64,000 bases of DNA from Flectonema sp. DT1601 (lineage: Eukaryota; Euglenozoa; Diplonemea; Diplonemida; Diplonemidae). Under the pieces are notes generated by a model. It did no database searches. It was not told where the DNA came from and saw only the letters and a list, made by a program, of their open reading frames with translations. The position numbers and the translations under genes were made by a program. How positions within the stretch are numbered: the stretch's first letter is position 1; each line of letters starts with the position of its first letter. The stretch lies in assembly GCA_964019425.1 (NCBI GenBank), contig OZ025825.1, positions 317,001 through 381,000 on the forward strand, read 5' to 3'. Positions 11,237-21,088 of the stretch are shown one piece after another.

Positions 11237-11533
11237 TTAATATTTCACTCGAGGTGGTCCTCCTACGCCAGGCTTCAGTCCTTTAGGAAGCTTCATGGTC
11301 AGACCACAACCGTAACAAACTCTAATTTTACAACATATTCTCGCAGGTGCACACTTATTACACACAACTGTTCCACATCGCCTGCAATGATGTTTTCTGC
11401 GGACTACAAAGAATCCACGATCACAATTACGACATCTGTCCCTGGCGGTATCGGGTTCCCAATTTTCCATTAGCATAAGTGGACCACAACAGTTTTGCTG
11501 TTCAGGACTTGGCTCAGATGGTCCTTGACCCAT
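11237..11533 (-). CDS. Small FYVE zinc-finger protein
   Basis: 98 residues, almost entirely one FYVE domain. The WxxD motif is W25-E26-P27-D28, the basic R/KHHCR motif is residues 45-51, and RVC is 71-73. Eight zinc ligands are present: C34, C37, C50, C53, C58, C61, C73 and C76. FYVE domains bind phosphatidylinositol 3-phosphate on endosomal membranes. The protein has no other domain, so it is either a minimal lipid-binding adaptor or part of a larger complex. All signature residues are intact and the gene reads in the same direction as its neighbours. Confidence 0.9.
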   Translation of the reverse strand: MGQGPSEPSPEQQNCCGPLMLMENWEPDTARDRCRNCDRGFFVVRRKHHCRRCGTVVCNKCAPARICCKIRVCYGCGLTMKLPKGLKPGVGGPPRVKY

Positions 11534-11981
11534 ATTTAGATATCTTTTGTGGGGAGTGGGTCTTAAGTCTTTTTTTTTAAAAAGAATGAATTAATTTAAT
11601 AAAAATTATTATTATTATTATTTTGGCTTCATTTGTTTCTCCTCCACACATTTTTTTTTTTTTTTTTTGTTATTTATTTCTTTCCTGGGAAGGCATATCT
11701 TCATTAATTATAAAAATAAAATAAAATAAAAATATTTAAATAAAATAAAAAAAAAATCACTAAAATACTTTTCAAGACTGGTTGTGTCAAGAAAGTAAGT
11801 TTAAATCACAATGGTAACACAGTTCACTTTCCCATTTATTGTTTATGTGTCTTTTGTTTTTTTTTTTCAGTACGCCTTAATTCGGTGAGACTGAAAACCC
11901 CAGAACGTTGAAAGCAGCATTGAGGATGCCCTTCATTCAAGAAAGTCGAACATATCACATAATAGACAGATATAATTAAAA
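11534..11981. other. Intergenic spacer
   Basis: 448 bases between the FYVE gene and the carbonic-anhydrase-like gene. They hold an ATT repeat (11607-11621), a long T run (11651-11668) and an AAAAT-rich block (11711-11757). Nothing coding is seen. It presumably contains the 3' untranslated region of the upstream gene and the acceptor of the downstream one. Confidence 0.5.
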
Positions 11982-12569
11982 CTATTTCGTCGGTTCCTCA
12001 ACCACGGTGAGTTCTTCAGCAAATCTTTTTGAGTTGCTGCGGTAGTGAGGCGCAGAGTGTTTCAGGATTGCAGCTTGCAATGGTGAGATTTCCTTTACAA
12101 CTTTTGCAGGTGATCCCATGATTAAACTGTTAGGAGGAAACTTCTTCCCCTCTGCGATGAAAGCATTAGCTGCTACTAAACAATTCTCACCAATGACCGC
12201 ACGGTTGAGGATGACGGCTCCAATACCTACGAGACTACCATTTCCGATAGTACATCCGTGAAGCATCGCCATATGACCAACTGTTACGTTATTACCAATC
12301 ACTGTTGGTGATCCTTTGTCTGCATGAATGACAGAACCATCTTGAATGTTTGTATTCTCTCCGATTGTAATCTGTTCCATGTCACCTCTAACAGTTGCAT
12401 TAAACCAAACACTGCTTCCTTTCTTCATTGTAACGGTTCCTATGACGGCAGCATTCGGGGCTATCCAGGTGTTCTCTTCTCTGACTGGTACTCTCCCTTC
12501 GAGTGAATATGAAATACCCCTTCGAGCTGTGACAGCGCGACGAGCTGCAATGGCTGAGTTTGATTTCAT
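11982..12569 (-). CDS. Gamma-class carbonic anhydrase-like protein (left-handed beta-helix)
   Basis: 195 residues. Hexapeptide-repeat turns run from about 37 to 155. The gamma-class zinc ligands line up as H82 (SVIHAD), H99 (TVGHM) and H104 (MLHG), with R61 and D63 in the usual VRGD motif and Q76 in NIQDGS. The active site therefore looks complete. The first 25 residues are rich in Arg, Ala and Ser and lack acidic residues, consistent with a mitochondrial presequence. In plants and Euglena such proteins are part of respiratory complex I; the same location here is inference. A free-standing enzyme or acyltransferase-like function is possible. It starts only 88 bases after the PTH2 stop. Confidence 0.88.
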   Translation of the reverse strand: MKSNSAIAARRAVTARRGISYSLEGRVPVREENTWIAPNAAVIGTVTMKKGSSVWFNATVRGDMEQITIGENTNIQDGSVIHADKGSPTVIGNNVTVGHMAMLHGCTIGNGSLVGIGAVILNRAVIGENCLVAANAFIAEGKKFPPNSLIMGSPAKVVKEISPLQAAILKHSAPHYRSNSKRFAEELTVVEEPTK

Positions 12570-12613
12570 AATTAATTATGTCTGATGAGATAATAATTAA
12601 ATAGTAAACACAG

Positions 12614-12640
12614 CTGAGAGTTTATAAAACAAAAACTGTC
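12614..12640 (-). promoter_or_regulatory. Candidate trans-splice acceptor, carbonic-anhydrase-like gene
   Basis: Inside the 88-base gap after the PTH2 stop, the minus strand reads CAGTTTTTGTTTTATAAA then CTCTCAG, about 44 bases before the ATG at 12569. So short a gap leaves little room for a promoter and fits polycistronic transcription. Confidence 0.5.
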
Positions 12641-12657
12641 TTTTACGATCGATTTCA

Positions 12658-13212
12658 TCATTTTAATAACGACAAGTGACGAGTTATCAAATCAACAACA
12701 GAAACAGGTGCAGGTCCGATTGCGAGTACCGTCGGAGTGTTAGAAGCGACTTCTGTACGACCAGCATCGCGTACCAAATATGATGGAATGTTTGCTGTGT
12801 GAGCTTTTGATTGCAGTTCGTGAAGAATTGATTCAGAATCAACGGAGACGGCAATCTTTGCCATTCCTGTATTAAACCACGAAGTATAAAATAATGGAAA
12901 GTCTTGTTCAGCACTCTTTGAACACGATACTGCAGCATGTGCTGTCTGGGCTACTATTTTTCCAATACTCATTCTCAGATCCGTTCTGACTACCAGCATC
13001 ATTTTAACATCCTCATCAGTATCACGTGATGAAGTTGTCTGTGGTGATAACTCTGTCGGTACAAGTCCTGACATAATCAGCTCTGCGGCTTTGTTTATTA
13101 TCTCTTCTTCAGTACCCATTGCGCCAGACATGTCCATCGCTATTTCACATGTCTGTCGATCAAATCCAAAGTCGATTAGTCGTTCAACGCCTCTCTCTTT
13201 TTGTGTTGACAT
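12658..13212 (-). CDS. Peptidyl-tRNA hydrolase, PTH2 family, with N-terminal UBA domain
   Basis: 184 residues from the chosen ATG at 13212. Residues 6-50 resemble a UBA domain (VERLIDFGF, then a helix ending AAELIMSG). Residues 69-184 are PTH2: KMMLVVRTDLRM, then GKIVAQTAHAA with H92, then VRDAGRTEV with D149, and TVLAIGPAP. PTH2 frees tRNA from prematurely released peptidyl-tRNA. The frame is open to 13440, but the extra 76 codons translate a splice-acceptor poly-T tract into a run of Phe. That part is therefore leader, and the internal Met is the better start. The stop is TGA, which argues for a standard code. Confidence 0.9.
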   Translation of the reverse strand: MSTQKERGVERLIDFGFDRQTCEIAMDMSGAMGTEEEIINKAAELIMSGLVPTELSPQTTSSRDTDEDVKMMLVVRTDLRMSIGKIVAQTAHAAVSCSKSAEQDFPLFYTSWFNTGMAKIAVSVDSESILHELQSKAHTANIPSYLVRDAGRTEVASNTPTVLAIGPAPVSVVDLITRHLSLLK

Positions 13213-13750
13213 ATGAAGCCTGGTCTGAGTCCCTCCTATGCAGCAAAGTAATGCCAAGGATTTCCGAATAATTATATTTAAAGTAACCCCTCCCTCCCTG
13301 CGGTAAGGATATTTAACTGGCTTAGCTTCCTGATGTGTGTGAAAGAAAAAAGTTTTTTTAAAAAAAAAAAAAAAAAAAAAGGGGGTATTTCGCCTTTCTT
13401 CTTTTTTTTCACACATAATTTCTACGACTTGACCAAACACAAATAACGTAACAAAACTAAATCATTTATAATTATTGTTTTTTTTTTTTTTTTTTTTTTT
13501 CCATTCCCAACATACATGATCAACAGCAAGGTAACCTGTACTCACAACAACCCACCAACCCTAAAATATGCACAAGGGTAACGTTATATCAAAAACTACA
13601 CACAGGGCTAGTAAACAAAGGTAAGTAGTTAACCACTCACAGAAGTGGGTGAGGCATAACAATAATATAAACCAATAAAGAATCAACAAAGACTGATGAA
13701 TACAATCTTTGATTGAATAAAGTAATTAGTTATGTTATGTGTTAGATAAG
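13213..13750. other. Intergenic spacer
   Basis: 538 bases between the DysF-domain gene and the PTH2 start. Contents are the acceptor tract at 13330-13380, a T run at 13480-13500 and otherwise unremarkable AT-rich sequence. No gene is seen. Confidence 0.5.
13330..13380 (-). promoter_or_regulatory. Strong trans-splice acceptor, PTH2 gene
   Basis: On the minus strand a T tract of over 20 bases, a short A run, then CTTTTTTCTTTCACACACATCAG (23 bases, here split as CTTTTTTCTTTC and ACACACATCAG). The ATG at 13212 lies about 117 bases downstream. This is one of the clearest acceptors in the window and decides the start of the gene. Confidence 0.6.
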
Positions 13751-14512
13751 CTATGCTTCAAAGGTAACGTCAGGTTTCTTTGTGTGGTCTCTCCACCATC
13801 GCCTCCGTCTCACAACATCAACTTTCGTACAGGAATCAGAAAAGTTTGCTAGAAAAAAGTCTTTTGAGTATTCCCATCCTTCGTCCATATCACCACAGCC
13901 GCTGTCTATTTGCCAGTTTCCGCACCAGGTTGTGTTGGGAGGAGGAGTTACTTTAGTACAAGGTTTAGTTTTCTTACCCGTAGTAGCATCCGTCCATGAA
14001 GGATATATTAAAGGTGAGCTCCATCCGAGAAGAGGAAACCATCTTTCATTTTGAAAAATGACGACAGATGATCGGTAGGCTGGATTTTGTGGCTGCAGTC
14101 CAAAATCGTTCCAAACATCTTGAGAAAGAGACTCCTCAGCTCTAAGTTGTTCTTGATAACTTTTGCTGTGGTTATCTTGTTCACGAGATAGCTCTTGGGC
14201 TTCGATTTTTCCGATTTCTTCTTTCACGATGATCCATTCGTCCTTCTCACTCGCTTCGTCATGAGGCTTCTCCATTTCTGATATCGAAACGAATAAAACT
14301 GCGTTTGCCTCTTTTTTCTTTTGTGAAAATATTACGTCACCCGCTCCTTTATAAAAAGAACAAACCCTTCCTCTCAGAACAGCAGCAGAGTAGCCGTACG
14401 AAGTGCAATATGATTGGATTTGTCTTTCAGAAACGTGGATTTCAGATGTTTCATCATCAGCCTTGCGACTTCCCAAACCCATGTCTTCTAACTGAAGCCA
14501 TTCGGGTCGCAT
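13751..14512 (-). CDS. DysF / peroxin-domain protein
   Basis: Up to 253 residues. The C-terminal part carries the DysF signature: NERWFPLLGWSS (155-166), DEGWEYSKDFF (210-220) and the Arg/Trp block VRRRRWWRD (234-242). DysF domains occur in dysferlin, TECPR1 and fungal peroxisomal peroxins. Their shared role is poorly defined but membrane-linked. No transmembrane span or C2 domain is visible. The start is uncertain: the first Met is preceded directly by an A run, while Met80 (14275) lies just after a T-rich tract ending in CAG, so the protein could begin there. Residues 90-135 are acidic and probably helical. Confidence 0.75.
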   Translation of the reverse strand: MRPEWLQLEDMGLGSRKADDETSEIHVSERQIQSYCTSYGYSAAVLRGRVCSFYKGAGDVIFSQKKKEANAVLFVSISEMEKPHDEASEKDEWIIVKEEIGKIEAQELSREQDNHSKSYQEQLRAEESLSQDVWNDFGLQPQNPAYRSSVVIFQNERWFPLLGWSSPLIYPSWTDATTGKKTKPCTKVTPPPNTTWCGNWQIDSGCGDMDEGWEYSKDFFLANFSDSCTKVDVVRRRRWWRDHTKKPDVTFEA

Positions 14513-14817
14513 TTTTTTTTTTTTTTTGTTATTTAGTATCCTATTATTACCAATTAATTACTGTTAAATTTGATTATATTTATGTGTTCCAAAATAGACA
14601 GCAGAGAAGGACATTTGTGAGCATCGCAAAACTTTTTATTAGTTTGCTCCAACGTTGCTGAAAGCTGTCTTGCAATTCCTTTTTTTTTTTTTTTTTTTTT
14701 TTTTAAACTAATTAATACTTTAAAAAAAATAAAAGAGAGGTGTAGAAAACTAAGGGACCTGCGCTGCCTCCGAACGGAAATCGGAAGAGGGTCAGATTTG
14801 TCCAGCTTTATAGGTCC

Positions 14818-14844
14818 CTTAGAGAAAAGAGGGAAAAAAAAAAA
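14818..14844 (-). promoter_or_regulatory. Candidate trans-splice acceptor upstream of DysF gene
   Basis: The minus strand reads a T run, then CCCTCTTTTCTCT, then AAG, about 306 bases before the first ATG of the DysF gene. A second candidate acceptor (AG at 14279-14278) would serve the internal start at 14275. Confidence 0.4.
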
Positions 14845-16124
14845 TGAACAACAAAACATAACTTGCAGGACACAAGTTCAACAGATCACAAAGAAGACAC
14901 AGAAATTATAACTTGTGGTTTCAGACGTAACGAGTAGTGTTATGAGGCCAACTACTTTGAACCTGCATGACTCCATCATAGAACAACAAGAACACATAAT
15001 TTATAGATAACTAATAAAGTAAAATTTGTATAAAAATTCCCTCAAAGGAACCGAATTCTGACTTTTAAAAAAACAAAAAAAAAACCTCAACAAAACAAAA
15101 CCTTTTTTTTTTTTTTTTTCTTTTTTTTGATAAAGCAGATAAATTGCAACAGCCGCAGACTGACTTTTGTGTTGTTGTTTTATTTATCTTCTTTTTTTTT
15201 TTCGTTCACGAATCACACAGAAACCAGACGACAGTTATGTGTAGGACTGTGCTGCCTCACCAGATACGGAAGTGAGACAGGTTTTAGTTAATAAATAATA
15301 CACAAAACCCGTCAAAGGGGAATAGAAATGGTATCGATAGATAGATAGATAGATAAGGAAGTCCAATACATTGCATACTGTGGGTGGTGATGTAGACAAT
15401 CAATAAATATTGGGAAATTATGCTTAGTTAAACGTCAAAAACAAAATAGTATCAAAGTTCAGTACCCGTTGGCAAACGGGCACTGAACTGGGGGGGAAAA
15501 AAAATGTAATCGGAAGAGCCTGTCTGTTTGCACAAGACAAAGCAGTGGTAAACGAAGTTAGAAAGGAATCTTGTGTCGACATAATTATCATAAAATTGCC
15601 ATAAGTACGAACGGCAACTCACAATACAATCGAAACACAATAATAATCAGTACGGACACAAGATCCACACCAAGGGCTAGACAGGAAAGACTTTTTTAAA
15701 AGTAATATTCTTCTCGCGAGTTATCAGTACCTCGGATTTCCTTTTTTTTTTTTTTTTTTTTTCAAAAAGTCGAGACTGTGAAACTGATGGGAAGGTGTGC
15801 TGACACCCCCAGGAACTGAACCACACACCCGACTTTAGATTACGAGACTTCCGCACAGACAAAAATTAATTAAAAATCCGTGAGTTGGTAGGGTCTCGTG
15901 TAATGGGTTTTTCGGAAATAAAGGACCTTTGACAAAACAATATCAAAGATGAAAACAAAACAAAAATCAACCTTGGGTACCGGCTGGCAGGATAATCTGC
16001 TCGGCTAGAAGTGTCCGGCGCGCCACATGTGGTTATTTAAACGCATTAAAAATAAAAAAAAGGAATATCGGATTTTTTTTTTTTTTTTTTTTTTTGTCAC
16101 CTCGTCAAAAAAAAGGAAAAGAAA
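14845..16124. other. Intergenic low-complexity region
   Basis: About 1.3 kb between the PB1-like gene and the DysF acceptor. It contains T runs (15103-15119, 15741-15762, 16073-16095) and a GATA microsatellite (about 15336-15354). Short open frames here mostly translate homopolymers. No gene or RNA is recognised. Confidence 0.5.
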
Positions 16125-16862
16125 TCACTTCAACCATTTCATACACTCACATTCAATAACTTCTCGCACAGAAGATTCAAGTTCCACTAGTGTTTTGATA
16201 TCCTTACGAACTTGATGTGAAATTATTTGACTACCAACTGAGTTAATCCATTGCTCAACCCTGACTGAGACATCACAACGTTGAATGCTAACTAAATTAG
16301 AAAGGTCTGATCGACGAGGGACAGTATTTGGAATCGTTGCATTGTCTTTAGTGGCATGTTCTTGATCTCCAGAACAGTAAATATTATTTCCATAATACTT
16401 ACTACCCTTTGGGATATCTTCTTCTATGGTCACTGCACCAGAACTGTCACCGATAGCGGTGGTGTTTGTTTCTATTTTAGATATTTGAATTGAAGAAGAC
16501 GCATCTTTTGAGTTCATTTTTGGTTTACACTTTACATCAGAATCACCATCATAAGTAATTGGTGTGAATAGATACTTCTGTTTTGAGGATATGTTCGCAT
16601 TGGTGTTGATCATGATTCTCATGTTCTGATTTGAAGATCGTTTCCAGTCAGAAACGCAACTCATCCAATCATCTTCATTAGCTATCGTTGTTAAAGTACC
16701 ATCAGCGTTGGTGTTTTTTATTAATATTTCTTGAGGATGTTTCGTTCTTAACACTCTGACTATAATATCGTATAGAGTTGGATTTCGTATAGTCATCTGA
16801 GTAGCGGTACTCCTTCCATTTTTTAAAAGCATCACCTCTAACGGTACAAATGAATCCAACAT
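16125..16862 (-). CDS. PB1-like domain protein
   Basis: 245 residues. Residues 8-85 have the shape of a PB1 domain: a first strand with a Lys (LLKNGRSTATQMTI), a helix with LYDIIVRVL, and an acidic OPCA-like loop (NADGTLTTIANEDDW, about 52-66). PB1 domains mediate front-to-back protein pairing in signalling scaffolds. Residues 90-195 are polar and probably disordered. The last 50 residues look helical (VRVEQWINSVG to REVIECECMKW). The PB1 call is moderate; another ubiquitin-like fold would also fit. The gene is co-directional with its neighbours. Confidence 0.6.
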   Translation of the reverse strand: MLDSFVPLEVMLLKNGRSTATQMTIRNPTLYDIIVRVLRTKHPQEILIKNTNADGTLTTIANEDDWMSCVSDWKRSSNQNMRIMINTNANISSKQKYLFTPITYDGDSDVKCKPKMNSKDASSSIQISKIETNTTAIGDSSGAVTIEEDIPKGSKYYGNNIYCSGDQEHATKDNATIPNTVPRRSDLSNLVSIQRCDVSVRVEQWINSVGSQIISHQVRKDIKTLVELESSVREVIECECMKWLK

Positions 16863-16903
16863 ATCAATAGCTGTGGAATAGTTAAGAATTTATTCTGAGA
16901 AAC

Positions 16904-16927
16904 CTGAAAAAATGTCACAGAAAACTG
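16904..16927 (-). promoter_or_regulatory. Candidate trans-splice acceptor, PB1-like gene
   Basis: The minus strand reads CAGTTTTCTGTGACATTTT then TTCAG, about 41 bases before the ATG at 16862. Two further AGs lie closer to the ATG and could also be used. Confidence 0.4.
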
Positions 16928-16985
16928 TATCCTCTGAAACCCTTTAATTGGGCTTCAGTAACAAGATTTATTTCCATAAAATAAT

Positions 16986-17017
<32 letters not shown>
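16986..17017. repeat. (AAC)n microsatellite
   Basis: A near-perfect run of about ten AAC units in the 366-base gap between the aldo-keto reductase and PB1-like genes. Next to it at 17119-17143 is a long A run, which on the gene strand is a poly-T tract. Confidence 0.9.
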
Positions 17018-17227
17018 CCACAACAAAAGAATGAATTATTAAAAAAATAGCTAGAGTTATAATACTTTTACGGGTGCTGTAAATAAGTTATATCGCGATG
17101 TGTACGGAAAGAAATGTTTTAAAAAAAAAAAAAAAAAAAAAAAATGGTTTTCTCCCTTCACTAACATCCAAGGCAGGGAGGGACATCGCGGGGGAAAAGC
17201 TAAAAGTTGATTTGCGTATCTATTGGT

Positions 17228-18055
17228 CTACTCCCACGTGGTTGGATTCCAACAAGAACAGTACTGTTCTTCCCAACTATTCATCTCTTGTTTTATTGAA
17301 TCACTTATTGGAGGAAGTTTCAAAGTATCAAAATTTTGTTGAATCCGACTTGGTGTTGTTGACTTAGCAATTGGAATATTACCACACTTGAGTGACCACA
17401 GAAGCAATAACTGTGCTGGTGAGACTCTAAGTTTTTCAGACAAGGCCACTAGTCTAGAATCACTCAATCGTGTTGCTCGTGTTAGAGGTGAGTACGCTTC
17501 AATGTGGATGTTGTTTGATTTACAAAATGATGTTATGATTTCCTTTTGACCAAAAGGATGAATTTCAAGCTGATTAACACTCGGCATCATAATTGGTATG
17601 ATCTGTTTTAGATGACCAACTCCAAAGTTAGAAACACCAGCAGACTTGATCAACCCGTCTTCTTTCAGTTTTTTAAACGCTTTCCAAGTGTCTGTACGTT
17701 TTGACTTATGTTCTGGTGCGTGGATCAAGTATAAATCTAAATAGGTAACACCCAATTTCTCAATACTCTTTTTACAAGCATTTATAGTTTCATTATACCC
17801 GTGATCTCGTTTCCATAATTTAGTTGTTATGAATATTTCTGCTCTTGGAATTCCACTATCCCGAATTGCCCTTCCAACATCTTTCTCATTCTTATACAGA
17901 TGAGCAGTGTCAATGTGCCTGTATCCACTTTTCAATGCTGTTAAAACAGCATTATATGTTACATCGCCTGGTTCAGTATCGTAAACTCCGAATCCAAGCT
18001 GAGGAATAACCGAGTTATCATTTAAGATGACAGTCGGGTTTGGGGTAGTCGACAT
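17228..18055 (-). CDS. Aldo-keto reductase
   Basis: 275 residues, the usual size for the family. The catalytic tetrad is D49 and Y54 (GYRHIDTAHLY), K79 (FITTKLW) and H112 (DLYLIHAPEH). The cofactor-site region near the end reads IPIAKSTTPSRIQQN, close to the usual IPKS..P.RI.EN. The sequence resembles the AKR5 group, which includes the trypanosomatid prostaglandin F synthase-like enzymes that reduce ketones and aldehydes with NADPH; the exact substrate cannot be read. The start is supported by a poly-T tract and AG upstream (18074-18126). Confidence 0.95.
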   Translation of the reverse strand: MSTTPNPTVILNDNSVIPQLGFGVYDTEPGDVTYNAVLTALKSGYRHIDTAHLYKNEKDVGRAIRDSGIPRAEIFITTKLWKRDHGYNETINACKKSIEKLGVTYLDLYLIHAPEHKSKRTDTWKAFKKLKEDGLIKSAGVSNFGVGHLKQIIPIMMPSVNQLEIHPFGQKEIITSFCKSNNIHIEAYSPLTRATRLSDSRLVALSEKLRVSPAQLLLLWSLKCGNIPIAKSTTPSRIQQNFDTLKLPPISDSIKQEMNSWEEQYCSCWNPTTWE

Positions 18056-18073
18056 GTTGCTACTGTTGAGTCT

Positions 18074-18126
18074 CTTGTTTAAATGGTATTCATAATTTTT
18101 TCAAAAAAAAAAAAAAAAAAAAAAAA
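18074..18126 (-). promoter_or_regulatory. Strong trans-splice acceptor, aldo-keto reductase gene
   Basis: On the minus strand a poly-T tract of about 24 bases is followed, with no intervening AG, by ACAAG. The ATG comes 18 bases later at 18055. This matches the kinetoplastid acceptor pattern well. Confidence 0.6.
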
Positions 18127-21084
18127 TTGTATGTCAAAATAAATAAATAGTAAATAGCTAGATGAGAGATAAAGAGAGGTAGGAATCCAACTTTACGAGA
18201 GTAGAGTACTAATTTTATAGAAATATCTAAGCTCTCTGATGAATTCGATATAGGCGTGCGCAAGAGCAAGCAGAAAGGGAGGAAAAAGGGTTTTTTTTTT
18301 TTTTCTTTCGGGAAAATAAAATGGAAACTCCATTCTTTGTCCTTTTGCATCATACCGTAAATTAGTACAATTTTTCTACTGACTCTGATCGTTGTCGACA
18401 TACAGCGACAGGGAAAACCCGCGAGCTGGGGACGACAGTCTTCTTTAGTATTTAAGCATTTCTCGACTTTTTTTTGTTCTTCTCAACATTAAATAAGTCG
18501 CAGAAATGACCAAAAACAAAAAAAAAAAAAAAAAAAAAAAAAGGGAACCACCTGCTTGTTTAGAAGAGAAACTCCACTATTCTGTGAACCTAATAAGACA
18601 AGTTGAACGAAGCTCTTAATAAGTTCCAGATAGTGGTTGAAGGTAGTCACTATAACTAAATTTTTTTTTATTCGCAGAACCCCAAAAAGCATAAAGTAAA
18701 GTAAAAAAAAAAGGGAAAAATACGTATCATTAATGAAGTGGATTATTATTATTATTTTATATTTTTTTTTTATTTTTTTTTTTTTCGGATGGACAACAAC
18801 AACACTACATGTCATTGATTACTACTGTCGTGGATTTTATTTTATTTTTTTTGTTGTAAATTCAACTTGCCAATGAATATTGTTACCACAAGCATCGAAT
18901 ACGCTTGAGACAGACGATACATACCTCAAGTTAAAATTAAGTGGAAAAAAATGATTAACTCTGAAACACCCCAAACTGACCATTAAAATATGGCTTAAGA
19001 GAGAGTACAACCACTGAAGTATGCGCGCGCGTTCTACGAGGCGCGGCATGCCCCCAAGATAGATGTTCGAAAAATCAGATTTACTTTTATTCATCTTTTT
19101 TTTTTTAAAATTTTTTTATTATTTTTTTTTTTAAAGACAAGAATACAAGTAAACAGAAGGGTCGAAAGATGTAAATACAAGTCTGAGCTAACAGAAAAAA
19201 AAAAAAAAACAGAGCGACACATTTCCAAGAAAAAGAATATAATACCCAAAAAAGTCAATAATGTTTTCTGAAATAATATCCAACAACACAATTCAACATA
19301 ACATAAATTGAGAGTCTGGCGCAATCAGAGTGAAAAGAAACACAATGACCGAGAGCAATAATAACAGAGAGGGAGAAGAAAAAAAAGAATAAATAACCAC
19401 AAGATACCTGAACTACTTCAGGACAGGTAACTTGCTATTTCAAATGAGGAGAGGAAAATACAGATATTTAAAAATGCCGCTACCAGAGTATGTTTGCAAA
19501 AGGATGGTTAGACACAACATACACTCATGATAGAGCCGTCGAGTGTTCTCTATTGAAAAAAAAAAGATTGTCACTGAAAATGCTCGCCTTTTCAAGCAAA
19601 CTGTTTTTTTTTTTTTCTCGCAAAATCTTTTTTTTTTTTTTGCAAGATCTATAGAGCTTCAAGATTACCGAGTCTATATATCGTCGGGCAATAAAAAAAA
19701 CAAGCTTGTTGGTCTTCACATCAGTTGCAATAAAATCCTTACCCAATTAATCCAGAAGAGCTCCCGTAATGGTTATTATTTCTTTTCTTTTTTTTTTTTT
19801 TTCTGTGAGGCAGTCAATAAAGAGGTAACTTTAAAAAAAAAAAAAATCACAAAAAAACAATTACAACACACGCAAAGGGTTGTTAAATGAGGAATTGAAT
19901 TAGCAATCAAGGTTAACTTCAAAACGAAATCCAGCGTGTTAGCAGTCATTCAGTTCAAAGCAACCATTAGATAAAAAAAAAATGTCTATCACATGCGTGA
20001 AACGAGTAATGCTAGGGAAGCTAGCAGTATACAAAAAACTACTTCACACGTTGGTAGGCGGACAAGGAGCAGAATCGTTTCAGTTACCTAAAACAGAAAC
20101 AGAATATTTTATTTTTTATTTATTTTTTTTGTTTCTCTCGGTTTTGTTTCAATTGCTTGTTAAGGCTTTCCCAAATTCCTTGATTGCCTTTAAAAAAAAA
20201 AAATTCAAGTTTTTTTTTTTTTTTCGTTTTCTTTTTTTTTTCGTGAATGACAATGCACTAAAAAAAAAAAAAAAAAAAAGCCCACTCGATACCGCAGGCA
20301 CAACACAAAGCTCTTTTTTTTTTTTTTTTTTTTTTTTTTCGCTGAAGCGAAGATGCCCGGAAGAAACCACATGCTAGTACAGTTCTTTTACCTTTCTTTG
20401 TCTGCTGGAATTCTATCTGAGAAAACCGGTAGTCTTTAAAATTGTACAAGTTGCCTCCTGACGGGTATATTGTGGGTAGTTCGAAAACGTTGCGCTCCAA
20501 AATATAACAAGACTCTACTCCACCCGCGTCAGGCGCATCTCTTGTCTTAGCCCTAGCATGCTACGTTGGAACATTGTCACCAGCCCGGTGGACCAAGTTG
20601 TAATTATTGGTCCTGGTTTACTCATCACTCTTCCGTGTGACGGGTATGCTTTACCTAAGTCTTCGCACGCTGTCGGTTTCCACCTTCGATGCAGTCAAAC
20701 TTGTTCCGCCTTAGTTGTTTTTGGAAGAGCTATGCCAAGTGGCAAGGTTTCACTAACAGATCGACTTTTTGTCAGCATCTCAGGCTTCTTTTTGCCGAGG
20801 ACGTGCGGCTTTCTTTGTGGTCTCACAGTGACACTCTTTTTTTTTTCAAATTCACGACTACAACAGAGACACTGCCGAGGTCAACTCTCGTTGACTTGTC
20901 AGTGTGCTTTAAAAAATACGTTGACTATTGAAGCCTATGGATTATTCGGGTCGAAAATGATTCCCGAACTCCGTTCACTTGCTTTTTCAAAAAAAATAAT
21001 TTCAATTTTGCGATGCAACTAATTTCCAGTTTAGGTCTGTGTCAATAAATTTGTTTTCTATTTCTTTGTTCTTTTTTTTTTAAT
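18127..21084. other. Long gene-free region
   Basis: About 3 kb without a supported gene. From 18.1 to 20.4 kb it is poly-A/poly-T with short frames that translate homopolymers. From about 20400 to 21040 the base composition is more balanced and holds an unassigned plus-strand frame of 154 codons (20558-21022). That protein resembles no family I know, contains a homopolymer-encoded Phe run and runs against gene direction, so it is not called. The segment may be a decayed mobile element next to the piggyBac copy. Confidence 0.5.
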
Positions 21085-21088
21085 TTAA

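Noticed and set aside
13213-13440. N-terminal extension of the PTH2 protein
   Set aside because: The extra 76 codons translate the poly-T splice-acceptor tract and leader. The internal Met at 13212 precedes the UBA-like domain and fits the family.
20558-21022. Plus-strand 154-codon gene
   Set aside because: Opposite to the gene cluster, includes a homopolymer-encoded Phe run, and resembles no family. The minus strand shows no convincing piggyBac match either.
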